From Trichomonas vaginalis G3 (Eukaryota > Parabasalia > Trichomonadida > Trichomonadidae), in the NCBI RefSeq assembly GCF_026262505.1, contig NC_067206.1:14008205-14072204 (forward strand): a stretch of 64,000 nucleotides of DNA, read 5' to 3'. Shown here one piece after another: positions 53,665 to 63,453 of the stretch. The notes under the pieces were generated by a model. That model ran no database searches. It was not told the origin of the DNA and saw only the letters and a list, made by a program, of their open reading frames with translations. Positions within the stretch are counted from its first letter, which is position 1; each line of letters starts with the position of its first letter. Position numbers and translations under genes: made by a program.

Positions 53665-55109
53665 ATGGAACAGGATTCAACTGTCTTTAACTTAACAGAG
53701 TTGTTAAAATTTGGAGTTAAACAAGAGATTCAGGGAAACTATGCATATGGAATGCGTGTTCGGTCTGAAAGATCAATTATAGAATATTTTTGCAAACATG
53801 CGGGATGCAAAGCACGGTTTACAGTAAAAATTCTTGACCAAGGCAAATACTTACTCAAAAGCAAAACATTTAATGATCAGCATAATCATTCACAGCCAAA
53901 TTCTGTTCAAAATCCTTACTCATCTGTTTTTTACAGAAAATATATGGAACATTATTTTCAAAACGGCGCAAATAGAGCAATTGCACAGCTTCAATGTTTT
54001 AAAGATTTAGATATTCCAATTAATCAAGCAACAATTCCACCAATGTACAGACAAAAGCCAGATGCTTTAGCTCGCTTCTCCCAGTGTGTTTCAGCTTTAA
54101 ATCATCGATTTTCATCAGATGACATCACATCACTGGAAATTTTTGTTCAATCTATTAAGGATAATTCACCTGACGATTTAATGGAATTCATATCCGAAAA
54201 TGACACTTTAATTTTTTATTACGCACCTTTTGAAGCAAAAGCAATAGCATATCAAATTGTCACTTTTCATATTGACAGCACATATAAATTACTCAGATCA
54301 AAAATACCATTTTATGCTTTAACTGGTAAGTACAAAGAAATGCATGGATTTCCATTTCTTTATTTCTTTGTACAACCAGACAAATCCGAAAATATCCAAA
54401 TATGTCTTGTCAGATTTTTTGAATGGTGCCATTTGGAACCACAATATATTAGTATGGATTGCGCCCCTCAAATAGCAGAAGCCGTTGAAAATGGAATTCC
54501 GGCATGTCACATTTTATGGTGCGGGGTACATGTTTTAAGAGCAATTTTAAGAAAAGTGACAAATTTAAAAACATGGAAACTTTTGAAAATTTTTACAACA
54601 TTATGAAACAATTAGTTTTCGAACTCAACGCTGATCAAATTGAAGAAGAAAATGAAAAATACGAAGAATTACTTCAACTTCTTGAAACAGATAAAACCGC
54701 TTCCGATTATTTTAATCGTCAGTGGCGGTTTAATATTTACAGATGGATTGCAAGAGATCGAGAAGCTGGTGATTCTACAAATAATTTATCAGAGTCACAT
54801 TTCAGATCTTTAAAACATGATTTCTTCCCGGAAAGAAGAAATATGAGACTTGATGATCTGGTAATTGAATTATATACAAAAGTGACACCATCACTTTTAA
54901 TCCGACTCAAAATTGAAAACGATGACAAAAGATTTGTCAGAATTATGGAAAAGACGATAAGAAATTCTGAAGAAATCAAAGAAGAAAGAAGACTTCAGTG
55001 CATCAATACGGCTCAAGCTTTATTAAAAGTACTCGAGGCAGGCCAAATCGATCCAAATAATGTTTATTCTGCCCTTAAAGTTCTGTTAGCTCGTCATCAT
55101 TATATTTAA
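53665..55109 (+). pseudogene. Mutator-type transposase (frame change in the middle)
   Basis: The N-terminal zinc-finger of WRKY-GCM1/FLYWCH type is visible (YFCKHAGCKARFTV then NDQHNH). The MULE catalytic core follows: FHIDSTYKLL with the first Asp, YISMDCAPQIAEAVENG with the second Asp, then a CxxH motif (WCGVHVLRA). The second frame (54504-55109) carries the catalytic Glu region (TNNLSESHFRSLKHDFF). The two frames overlap near 54.50-54.61 kb within A-rich runs, so one frameshift separates them; a programmed slip is possible but unproved. About 480 residues in total, in the range of this family. Confidence 0.88.
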
Positions 55110-55124
55110 TAAATTATATTTTTA

Positions 55125-55610
55125 TATATATATTTAATTATTTTATATTATTATATCTTCTAATAAACGCTCAAATATATTAGGAGTGTACGCTATTAGA
55201 ATAGAATTATATACCAATATAATTCATTGTACTAATTAAGCAAAGATTGTAATTGTCTATAGTATAGTATTCTAATAATAACTCTATTATGAGAATACTA
55301 TACTAAATCCATAATGTAAGTATATCTTTGTTTATAAAATTGATGAACGTATTGTAAATCTCTGTTTGTTAGTTTAGAAATTTTTTTTGCATAATCTAAT
55401 TTGAATCTTACTAAATCTTTGAAGATATAACACTGCTTCAGTATGGTAATTATTTCATTATGAGTATTTATTGTAAATCTCTGTTTGTTAGTTTAGAAAT
55501 TTTTTTTGCATAATCTAATTTGAATCTTACTAAATCTTTGAAGATATAACACTGCTTCAGTATGGTAATTATTTCATTATGAGTATTTATTGTAAATCTC
55601 TGTTTGTTAT
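55125..55610 (-). repeat. MULE right long inverted repeat with tandem units
   Basis: Mirror of the left repeat. The roughly 110-bp unit (AAATCTCTGTTTGTTAGTTT … GCTTCAGTATGGTAATTA) occurs in two adjacent copies followed by the beginning of a third. The two right copies are almost identical, suggesting recent tandem duplication. Confidence 0.85.
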
Positions 55611-55869
55611 CAATGCAATGTAGAATTTTTTAGAAAAAGTGACCCTGGGTAAATTTGTCCGGGTCTCCAGAATTTTTCTTAAAAATTCTGAAAATTGCGG
55701 AATATTTAATAAAATTTTATGCTTCTTATTTGTTATTGTTTTCACATATTATCTAACCTATAGATACAAGGTGATGTGAATTTTGCATCCCTGGGATGGA
55801 CGATACACCCAAAGTGTCACCTTTTTTGGGATAACAAAAATTTATATATATGAGAGTTCTGCAAATCAT

Positions 55870-55934
55870 ATGCACAATATCTATTCTGCCCGACTTCTTG
55901 TATATAGGAGTCAGGCTGAATAGATATTGTGCAT
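55870..55934 (+). ncRNA. Stem-loop 1 of a structured array
   Basis: A 17-bp perfect stem (ATGCACAATATCTATTC with its complement) continues through mismatches into a second stem (GCC/GGC, GACT/AGTC) around a TATATA-containing loop. About 65 bases, similar in size and shape to a microRNA precursor. It opens a 900-base GC-richer block full of such hairpins. Transcription is not shown. Confidence 0.5.
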
Positions 55935-56034
55935 GTGGCAATATAAGTATTTCCGAGATTGCCATCGTGCGCTATAGCACACTACTTCTCCTTGGTCCTA
56001 GCTCGGTTCCAAGGATATCGGTGTTCAAGGATTT

Positions 56035-56315
56035 GGCAGGTCCTCCTGAAGTCTCTCATTCGATGAGAGATTTCGGAAGAACCTTGCCTTAGAGTATTCC
56101 AACTCTTGTTCTCTTGTCCCTGAATAGTCAGAAAAGCTATTTGACTACTTAAGGCAGAGATTATCCGAGGTCCCTCATTTGATGAGAGGCCTCGGATAAT
56201 CTCTGCCTTAAAGTTGTACACTTGTAGTCCATCAGAATGTAAGTATACACGGATAGGACAGCTTTCTTCTGAAGTCTTAGATTTGATGAGAAGCCTCAGA
56301 AGAAAACTGTCCTAT
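56035..56315 (+). ncRNA. Array of three class A hairpins: constant tip, changing outer stem
   Basis: Three stem-loops at 56035-56088, 56149-56211 and 56253-56315 share a tip of the form GA-GTC-CTCATTYGATGAGAG-C-TC. The outer stems are quite different from one another yet each is well paired (for example TTAAGGCAGAGATTATCC, 22-bp perfect stem, in the second; ATAGGACAG...CTGTCCTAT in the third). Several differences in the tips are compensated on the other arm or kept as G-U pairs, which suits selection on RNA transcribed from the plus strand. No protein frame explains the block. Confidence 0.55.
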
Positions 56316-56332
56316 TTTATAATAGGAGGAGT

Positions 56333-56707
56333 TTCAGAAGCTCCAGAGCTCCCTTTCGTAAGGAATAAGAGCTTTGGAGCTCCTGGTTCGAAGATGTGCT
56401 TCGCATCTTTCATCAGCATAGGATATTTATCAACTGGGACTCTGTTGATGAAGACTCAGGAGCTCCAAAGCTCCCTTTCGTAAGGATTAGGAGCTTTGGA
56501 GCTCCTGGTTCGTAGATGGGCTTCGTATCTTTCATCAAAAGAGGCCCAAATGGTAAATATCCTCTGCTGATGAGCTTCAGGAGCTCCGAGGCTCCCTCTC
56601 GTAACGATTAGCAGCTTTGTAGCTCCTGAAGGTAAGGTAGGATTGCTCTGATCTCTAATCAGTAGATGCCATGCCTCATTATGGACTCTACTGACAAGAG
56701 ATCAAGA
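56333..56707 (+). ncRNA. Array of three class B units: constant hairpin plus variable hairpin
   Basis: Three units about 120 bases long start near 56333, 56454 and 56574. Each begins with a hairpin of the form CAGGAGCTCC...CCTTTCGTAAGG...GGAGCTCCTG (the middle one, 56457-56507, has a perfect 18-bp stem). Each then has a different second hairpin: TCATCA...TGATGA near 56410-56452; ATCA-AGAGG...CCTCT-TGAT near 56534-56570; and CTGATCTCT..CAGTAGA...TCTACTG..AGAGATC at about 56646-56707. A small terminal hairpin TAGGATCGCTGATCCTA lies at 56752-56768. Confidence 0.55.
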
Positions 56708-56768
56708 GCTCCAAGGACTCCCTTTTAGCTAGTGGCATTCTCACCATTTAGTAGGATCGCTGATCCTA

Positions 56769-57599
56769 TTAATGAAGTGATCACTTAATATACGTTTTGA
56801 ATAAATTGAATTTTTTTACAAAAATTTAGTATTTTTTATAAACATCACATATATATTATAAATACGTAAATATATTCTTTAATTCAAAAAAATCAATTCG
56901 GTTTCGGGCTGGGTATCCCAGCCCCAAGTATTCAATTTTATTCAATTTTTTTAGAATTTTGGGTTGGGGGGCCCAGACCAAAACAAACTTTATATTTTGA
57001 TGTGTAGATGCGTATGTGTACATCATTATTGCGTTATATATTATATTTTTAATGAAAAAAAAATCTGATTCAAAAAAAAATTATCACTAATTAGTTGATA
57101 ATATAAAGAAAAAATATATAAATTGTATGTTTTGAGAGTATTTATCCACATTCACTCATATGAATTTCATTAAATAGTGTCTTTTTACTCCAAAATTTAT
57201 TTTGAATTATTGAAATCAAAGAAAAAAAGCTAGAAAAATTTCTCGAAATTTTTATTTTTTAAAAAATTTTGGATTTTATATTAAAAACTGACACTGGGAG
57301 GACGATAGGGCTGGGATTAGAGATACCCCGCTCACTTGGGAAAAATACGGATCTATAATCTAACCAGAAACAAATGTAAAGAATAATTATATAACATAAG
57401 GCAGGAAATTTTAAGTTAATAAAAATGCAATTTTAGTTATATAACATTTTCTAATTAGTGTTATAAAAGAATCATTACTTTCTGTAAAACATCAAGTTTT
57501 TATAATGTCCGCCAAAAGATCCAATTGATCAAGAATTAATATTGATGATCCAAAATCAATATGAAAAATTCGAATGTGGTATTCAAAAAATGAATTAGA
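56769..57599. other. AT-rich stretch with a few GC hairpins
   Basis: About 830 bases without a gene. A hairpin GGGCTGGG-TAT-CCCAGCCC lies at 56906-56924, a G-run region near 56955, and a GC-richer patch near 57285-57350. No transposon ends were recognised. Confidence 0.4.
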
Positions 57600-58240
57600 T
57601 ATTGAATATGGAGCCATCAAAACTTTGTGTACCAGCCAATAAAGTTAGAGAAGTATATACATTATTAGGAATCAAACAAGGAAGCCCAAACAAAAATTTG
57701 CTCAAATATTACACAGAATGTGAAGCGGTTTAATCCGATTTTTAAATTCTGATCAACATATCCCTGTTTTCGGTATCATTGACGATAGAAGTCGGTTTTT
57801 ACTTGCATTGAAACTTTTGCCCAACAAAAATACAGCTGAAACAACAAAATCTGCCAAGGCCACAATAGACACATACGGTTTGCCATTTTGCTTTTGGTCA
57901 GATAATGGTACAGAAAATGCAGGCCAGTTCACAATTTTTCTGATGACCAATAAAATTGAAATCAGAAAAACTTTACCACATATGCCAAGGCAAAATGGTT
58001 AAATAGAACGATTGTGGCCAACATTGGATAAAAATATTCCAAAGAAGTTAAGAATTGAAAGAATTCAAAATGCTTTGGATAATTTTCGCAATCTTTACAA
58101 TTCGTATCCACATCGATCCTTGCCTCACAAAAATGGTCGCACAATGTCTTTACGCGAATGCTACAATTCCTGGTGATAAAGCAGAATCGAAGAAGAAAAA
58201 TGGAGACAGATGGGAAACTGAACCAATTCCTGGTCATTGA
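57600..58240 (+). pseudogene. Integrase-core (rve-type) transposase relic
   Basis: The remains show GIIDDRSRFLLALKLLP with the first acidic residue, FWSDNGTENAG with the second, and HMPRQNG then ERLWP with the Glu region, followed by LYNSYPHRSLPH. This is the DDE core shared by IS3/IS481-like transposases, Ginger-type elements and retroviral integrases; it is unlike the Maverick integrase in the same window. It is decayed. The ends of the element were not found. Confidence 0.65.
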
Positions 58241-58433
58241 AAATTTGAAATCTAGTTTCAATTTTTCTGAGAAACCGTCTTAAAAATTCAGAGTAATAAT
58301 TTCATTTTTTACAAATTTTAATTTTTTGAATACAAATATCTTTTATTTGAGCACCATATTTAATATATTAAATATACACCATACAAGTCTATTATTCCTC
58401 TAAAAAATTTTCCTTGTAAGATAAATTGGAACT

Positions 58434-58877
58434 CTTGACATATCACATCATAGAATCCCCTTTGGATTTGCATTTTGTAAGGGTGAGAGATGTAATATCA
58501 TTCAAACTCTCATAGAAAAAGTAATCAATGATTTTTCTAAACTTGAATCTTTATTTAGTGACAAAGGAATATCCATTGAACAAGCCATTAAAGACTTGAA
58601 TCTTGAACACAAAAATAAGAATTGCCTTTTTCATTTAGCGAGAAGGCAAACATTTTTCAAAATATCAAATTTTATTTTCGGCATTTTTCGATCTGAACAT
58701 AATACGGAATTCTGTGAGAGAATCAAAATCTTAAAATTCCTAATAAACAAAAAATATCCAAATATATCCAAAGAATATTCAAAAAATTATTTCAAAACTT
58801 ATGGTAATAATCTATTGAAACTACAAAATTATGTTTCCTTAATTAAATTTTATAATTTTAATTATTTGATCATTTAG
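58434..58877 (+). pseudogene. MULE-like transposase fragment
   Basis: An open stretch reads RIPFGFAFCKGERCNIIQTL, then LFSDKGISIEQAIKDLNLEH and CLFHLARRQTFFK. This matches the second Asp (DKG) and following C...H region of Mutator-type transposases. It lacks both N- and C-terminal parts and terminal repeats, so it is a fragment, not an active gene. Different from the transposase of the complete element at 52816-55667. Confidence 0.6.
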
Positions 58878-59511
58878 TCTCATTTTTTATAAAATCGCTA
58901 TTCTATCATTATAATTGATTAAATTAACATCTCTTATTATTTTAAACTTATTAAAAAAATAATTAATTCTCGCAAAGAGTTATCTATTTGTACAAATACA
59001 TTTGTATACACTAGTGTATTGTAGCAGTTTATATTGCAAATAAAAATTTCTTTATTTAATGGGCGCTTCAGAAAAGGCTCTTTTAGGATTTTTTGTCACT
59101 TTTTAAATTTAAAATTCAATACTTGTAAAGGCTTTTAAAGATTTTTAAGAGTATTTGGCTTTTTTAGATTCGTGTTTATTTTATTGTTTTGGTATAGAAA
59201 ATTACCACATTGGAAAATTATTGCGCTACCTGCAATGTACTTTTTGCGTGGTTATCCTATTAATATCTATATTGGCGGAAAAGAATCCAGCATTGCATAC
59301 AAAAGGTGGCATCATGCTTTTTGTAAAGATTTTAAGGTTCTAGAAATGCAAAACTATATTGATGCAGAGTCCTGTATATCCTACAAAATCTGACATTTGT
59401 AAATATAAAAATCCGACATTTGTAAATATAAAAAAATCTGACATTTGTTAAAAGCCCGCCAAAACGGAAAAAGTGCTATTTCTCATGGTTGACCACTGAT
59501 GGAGTTACCGT
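58878..59511. other. AT-rich stretch with short direct repeats
   Basis: About 630 bases. Three near-copies of TGACATTTGTAAATATAAAA lie at about 59391-59450. A 73-codon frame at 59172-59393 has no recognised homology and unconvincing composition. Nothing else is seen. Confidence 0.4.
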
Positions 59512-59718
59512 CGACTATCAACTTGCTAGGATGCTTCGCAGCCTTTGATCTGGCCCATCATAGTGCTGCTCCATCCATGTCAGCAAGTGATTTCGTAGTC
59601 GGATCTCCAAAAAGTCTTCCATGAGGACTCTACAAGTTAAAACTGCTTACATAACCTAGTTAGTATACAAGTCTTGGGTACGGCGGCACTGCGTTCCACC
59701 TTACCCAATACTTGTGAA
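59512..59718 (+). other. Second structured (stem-loop-rich) block
   Basis: A long-range stem CGACTA..ACTTGCT with AGCAAGT..TAGTCG encloses 59512-59601. A hairpin AGTCTTCCATGAGGACT lies near 59612-59629. A third, ACAAGTCTTGGGTA with TACCCAATACTTGT, spans about 59669-59718. The GC content is above that of its surroundings. Its style resembles the stem-loop array at 55.9-56.8 kb. It lies at or just outside the end of the second Maverick. Confidence 0.45.
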
Positions 59719-59887
59719 TTTGACACTTTACAAAACCGTTAACGTATATTTTACAACATGAACGCAAAAACTAATTTAACCTTAAATATTTACAAAGCCG
59801 CCACCCACTTCACTTCACTAACGAACTCACTAATGTAAAAAATAAACGTTCTCACTATCGTTCTCACTAACGACTTCACTAATGTTC

Positions 59888-60172
59888 TCATAAATTTTCC
59901 TCAATATCTTCATCATCAGTGTTAACCCTATTGTAGTCATACTTGAAGCCATAAACTTTCTCTAACTTCTTAACGTACAATTTACATAACTTACCTTCGT
60001 CATCGTATGGTTTAATGATATAACTATTTCTATCTTTATACACAGTCAATGAAAAGTCAACTGGTCTCGGATGTATTTGAAAGAACATGTTATGCTCAGG
60101 AAGGAAGAATAAATGTTTAAATGTATGTTTGTTATATGTTTTGATTTGTATGAGTTGCTTTTGTTCTGTCAT
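59888..60172 (-). CDS. Maverick 2 unknown protein, 94 aa
   Basis: Starts MTEQKQLIQIKTYNKHTF; beta-rich middle (MFFQIHPRPVDFSLTVYKD) and an acidic C-terminus (NTDDEDIEENL). First gene from the element's end. Not recognised. Confidence 0.5.
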   Translation of the reverse strand: MTEQKQLIQIKTYNKHTFKHLFFLPEHNMFFQIHPRPVDFSLTVYKDRNSYIIKPYDDEGKLCKLYVKKLEKVYGFKYDYNRVNTDDEDIEENL

Positions 60173-60301
60173 TTATATAAAAATAAACTTAAAAATAAAA
60201 TAAAAATAAACGTTGTCAGAGGTGAAAAAATAATGTTTATGTTAGAATGTTAGATCTAACACGTTTTCTAACACGTTTTCTAACCTTGTGAATTCATTAC
60301 T

Positions 60302-60547
60302 TTATAACTCTCTTCCTTTCTCCAACTCTTCTAACTTCTTCTTAAGTTCAGCAATGTTGTCCTCATGAAGTTTAATCTTTCTCAAAATTCCTTCTCTATC
60401 TAATGGTTGCTTTATCTTTCTAAACTGAACTCTACCATCCTTCATAGTATGAACGTAAAAACCTTCTGGAATAGTTCCTGATTTAATGTATTCTACCAAA
60501 AATTTTTGTTTCATTGCTTCAGTGACTTTAGTCGTCATTTCAATCAA
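60302..60547 (-). CDS. Maverick 2 unknown protein, 78-81 aa
   Basis: The likely start is the second Met (60538, MTTKVTEAMKQKFLVEYIKS). After GFYVHTMKDGRVQFRKIKQP comes a C-terminal coiled coil (LHEDNIAELKKKLEELEKG). The GxYVxxxKDGRVxxRK pattern recurs in the 144-residue protein at 62678-63112 (YYVSQSKDGKIYVRKRKVP), so the two may share a small domain. Confidence 0.55.
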   Translation of the reverse strand: MIEMTTKVTEAMKQKFLVEYIKSGTIPEGFYVHTMKDGRVQFRKIKQPLDREGILRKIKLHEDNIAELKKKLEELEKGREL

Positions 60548-60587
60548 ATAAAAATGTTCAAATAAAAATAAAAATAACGTTATTTTT

Positions 60588-61044
60588 CAGTAAGGAAACG
60601 CAGGAGTTTTACGATTTATTTGAGGCGTAGGTTCTGGTTTAAATGTTGGAGTCGGTTTAGGAGTTGACTTTTGAACAGGAGTTTGTACTTCCATAGGTTC
60701 AGGAGTCATTGAAGGTTTTGCTTGTGAAGGCGTTGGTTTTGACGAAGGTGTTGGAGTTTTTTAACTTCAGCTACTTCAGTATTATTTATAACATTTGCTT
60801 TATTTCTTTTCAACATCATAACTGCTCCTGCTGTAGCTAGCAAACCTAGTGGGAGACCATATTTTATATAAGGACTTGACCAAATGCTATTTTTGACAGG
60901 AGCTGGTGGAACACCTAACCTTGTGTGAACTGCTCTTTGCCATTGTGCAGCTCGTAAGAAATATTCAATAGGTGCTCCATAATCGTTTGGTAAAGTTTGT
61001 TTCATAGATGGTGAAGGTTCACGAGAGCTTGATGAAGAACTCAT
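60588..61044 (-). pseudogene. Maverick 2 proline-rich membrane-type protein region
   Basis: Starts MSSSSSSREPSPSMKQTL. It has one hydrophobic segment (YGLPLGLLATAGAVMML, near residue 70) and then a proline/threonine-rich tail region (TPEPMEVQTPVQ and similar). A single-pass virion or membrane protein is likely by composition; no family recognised. The region does not read as one intact frame. Confidence 0.5.
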
Positions 61045-61074
61045 TTATAAGCTTTAAAAATAAACGTTCATCCT

Positions 61075-62650
61075 TTATTCCTCACTATCGTCCGTAGCTA
61101 AGTTATAGTCATCTAATCTTATTATTGGTATGCCTGACTGTCTTACTTGTATTGCAAAGCAACAATCCCTCATAAATCCAATAAGTGGCTTTGGTACATT
61201 TTCAGTTGCTAGTTCAATAGGTCCTTTAACAGACAATTTGTATGTTATTGGAGCAGTAGATGTTTGACCTTGCTGGAAGCAAAAGTCCACTTCTGTTGGA
61301 AAACCACATAAGAAATGTGTGTTGTCATAGCTATCCCATTTATGTTCCACACTACCATCATCCACCAATGACCTCATAACATCTTCATTAAATCCTATCA
61401 TATCATTGTTTGTATTGCAAGCGTTCGCAACCATTTCATAAAATACAGGTCCATATGATTTTTCAGGTTCTGCAGGCATATTTCCATAAGCTCCCATGGA
61501 AAGCTGAAGATATTTAAACTTAGGGTTCTCAAAATTAACATAATAGTTGTCTTTCTTTCTAAATAGTGCCCAAATACTTTTAACATTAATAGGCGTATAA
61601 GCTGCTGTAAATGTTGCACTTGAACTATCTGTATTCTTTGAGAATGAACCGTCCATAGGAATCCAATCCATAACTTTAACAGGAAAACATAAAGCCTCGT
61701 TTGTATAATGTTCTACAAGTTCTGTATAAATGTTAGGGTCTAAAGAGAATGACTTTGGATGAATAAAACATTCATTAAAAATCCATCTTTGTTCGAAATA
61801 GTTGCTGGGTTACAGTTGTAATAGTAACTGTTCCACTAGCTTCTACTGCCTTCGTTATCATAGTGAATGGTTCATTCCATGGAACAAATTTATTTGTCGG
61901 TGATTTGAATCTGAAGCAAATGCAACTTTAAGAGTTGGATTGAAAGCAATGATATCATTTACAGATATAGATGTGCATTGTAAGGCGTCGCTACTGAACT
62001 TTACTTTAAGCTGAATGTTTCCTGCAAAAGCTGGAATAAATCGAATAGCTTTCTAATGGAAGGAATCTTCTAACAGGAATTCTTAAACGAAGCTTAAAAT
62101 CAAATGATTTTCCTGCTGTAATTGGACCACTAACAATTTGTCCTGTTCTGCATGTTCCCGAATGACTCCATACATCTTCATGTCGAGTCTTTGAGAAAAC
62201 ATCTACTTTCTTTATTTGTTCGGTAGTTTGTGAGTTTGAAGTTATATATGCTTCTTCTCTTGCGTTGTCTTGAGAATATACGATACGACCATTTGCAAGG
62301 ATTTGATATCCAGCAACTGCATAGAAAGCGTCATCGAAACCAATCCAAAATCCTGGTGGGTTTGTTTTATTGGAACCTGAACCAATTTCTTTATCTACAA
62401 TAAATTGACCTTCCATTTTATACGTAATGAATGTATTGTAAAGGTCCAACATATTTTCACCAGGAGGTGAGAGATTGAATGTTACCCATGTGTTATCTTT
62501 AGCAGTTCCAGGTTGTGATGGAATCTTTGCGTCAGAATATTTTCTATTAGTGTCACCAATTTGAACTGCATTGTCTATGATATCGAAATATGAGCGAATC
62601 TGATGAATATGCTCTGCTGGAGTAAATTCGTTTAACTGTTCGTTCTGCAT
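61075..62650 (-). pseudogene. Maverick 2 major capsid protein region
   Basis: Start MQNEQLNEFTPAEHIHQIRS, then a beta-rich stretch (DNTWVTFNLSPPGENMLDLY, GYQILANGRIVYSQDN, KSFDFKLRLRIPVRRF) typical of the first jelly roll of Polinton capsids. The distal part contains INVKSIWALFRKKDN and PITYKLSVKGPIELATE, and an acidic end. It differs strongly from the capsid of Maverick 1. The region is broken. Confidence 0.7.
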
Positions 62651-62677
62651 GTATTTACTTCGGATAAAAATATCTAT

Positions 62678-63112
62678 TTACTTCATTATTCTCACTCTTC
62701 TTCTTGGTATTCGTGGTGGAAGTTGTTTCTTGACATTTTCAATGAACTGTACATTCTCTTTTGTCTCGACTTCTTTCACTGGCGGGTCAGGATTCTTTGA
62801 CTCGGTTTGTTTTTCAATGAAATTCACGAACTTTGCAATAAGCTCTTGGTTCGTTATTGAAAGTACATCTGGCTTCTTTTCTTCTGGTTCTATTGACTTT
62901 TCAGTTTGAACAGAAGGTTTTATATGGGCTTCGTGGACTTCACCCTTGCCATGCACCTTAATGTTGTCGCTTTCTGCATTCGCTAATGGAACCTTTCTTT
63001 TTCTTACATATATTTTACCATCTTTACTCTGACTTACGTAATAGAAAGGATGTTGTATTCCTCTTGCGTCATTTAATATAATAGACTCTCGCTCTGATTT
63101 TGACAAGCTCAT
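62678..63112 (-). CDS. Maverick 2 unknown protein, 144 aa, basic tail
   Basis: Starts MSLSKSERESIILNDARG. N-terminal HPFYYVSQSKDGKIYVRKRK module, an acidic linker, a short helix (ELIAKFVNFIEKQTESK) and a very basic C-terminus (PRIPRRRVRIMK). Such a tail suggests DNA binding or capsid interior. Divergent from the plus-strand genes to its right. Confidence 0.55.
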   Translation of the reverse strand: MSLSKSERESIILNDARGIQHPFYYVSQSKDGKIYVRKRKVPLANAESDNIKVHGKGEVHEAHIKPSVQTEKSIEPEEKKPDVLSITNQELIAKFVNFIEKQTESKNPDPPVKEVETKENVQFIENVKKQLPPRIPRRRVRIMK

Positions 63113-63159
63113 TTTACATCGGTTAAAGTTTTAATTTTGTTTTTTATCTGCAGTCAAAT

Positions 63160-63431
63160 GACTCAGACAAGCCCTACGGACAAGACCCAAGGGGTCATAG
63201 ATGTTGAAGCATTGAAGAAAGAAATTCGTGAGCAAATTTTATCCGAACTGAAGGAACAAAAACAAGAACAAAAGCCAGAGAGACCAAAGAGAAAAACTTA
63301 GTGAAAAACAACTTGCTGCATTAGCTGCTGGAAGACAAAAGAACCCACGTTTGCTGGCGAAGAAAGCTAGAGAAGAAGCAAAAGCAAAGGAAGAACAAAA
63401 AGCTAAAGAAGCTGAAGCAAAGAAAGAGTAA
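63160..63431 (+). pseudogene. Maverick 2 charged low-complexity protein region
   Basis: Plus-strand coding remains rich in Lys, Glu, Gln and Ala: VEALKKEIREQILSELKEQK at the left and AKKAREEAKAKEEQKAKEA at the right, probably a coiled coil. No family recognised; not intact. Confidence 0.45.
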
Positions 63432-63453
63432 ATGGTTTATTTTTATCCAAACT

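Larger units (their letters stand above)
52816..55667. mobile_element. Mutator-like element (MULE), 2,852 bp
   Basis: Flanked by the 10-bp direct repeat CAGAATTTTT (52806-52815 and 55668-55677). The ends GAGTCCGTAACAAATTTGCC and the reverse complement of the right end (GAGACCCGGACAAATTTACC) match over about 40 bp. Long subterminal inverted repeats of some 460-490 bp follow (about 52980-53440 and 55125-55610), each containing a roughly 110-bp unit in tandem. One transposase gene in the middle. A 9-10-bp duplication and long inverted repeats are typical of Mutator-like elements, known in T. vaginalis. Confidence 0.92.

Noticed and set aside
56560-56635. CTGATGAG followed by a stem, like a hammerhead ribozyme core
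   Set aside because: The required GAAA after the stem and the third stem with cleavage site are missing; the block is better described as part of the hairpin array.
57300-57345. GGGATTAGAGATACCCC, reminiscent of the GGATTAGATACCC motif of small-subunit rRNA
   Set aside because: It has two extra bases in the core and no neighbouring rRNA sequence on either side; taken as chance.
59172-59393. 73-codon frame
   Set aside because: No homology, no Initiator, overlapped by another short frame, in transposon debris.
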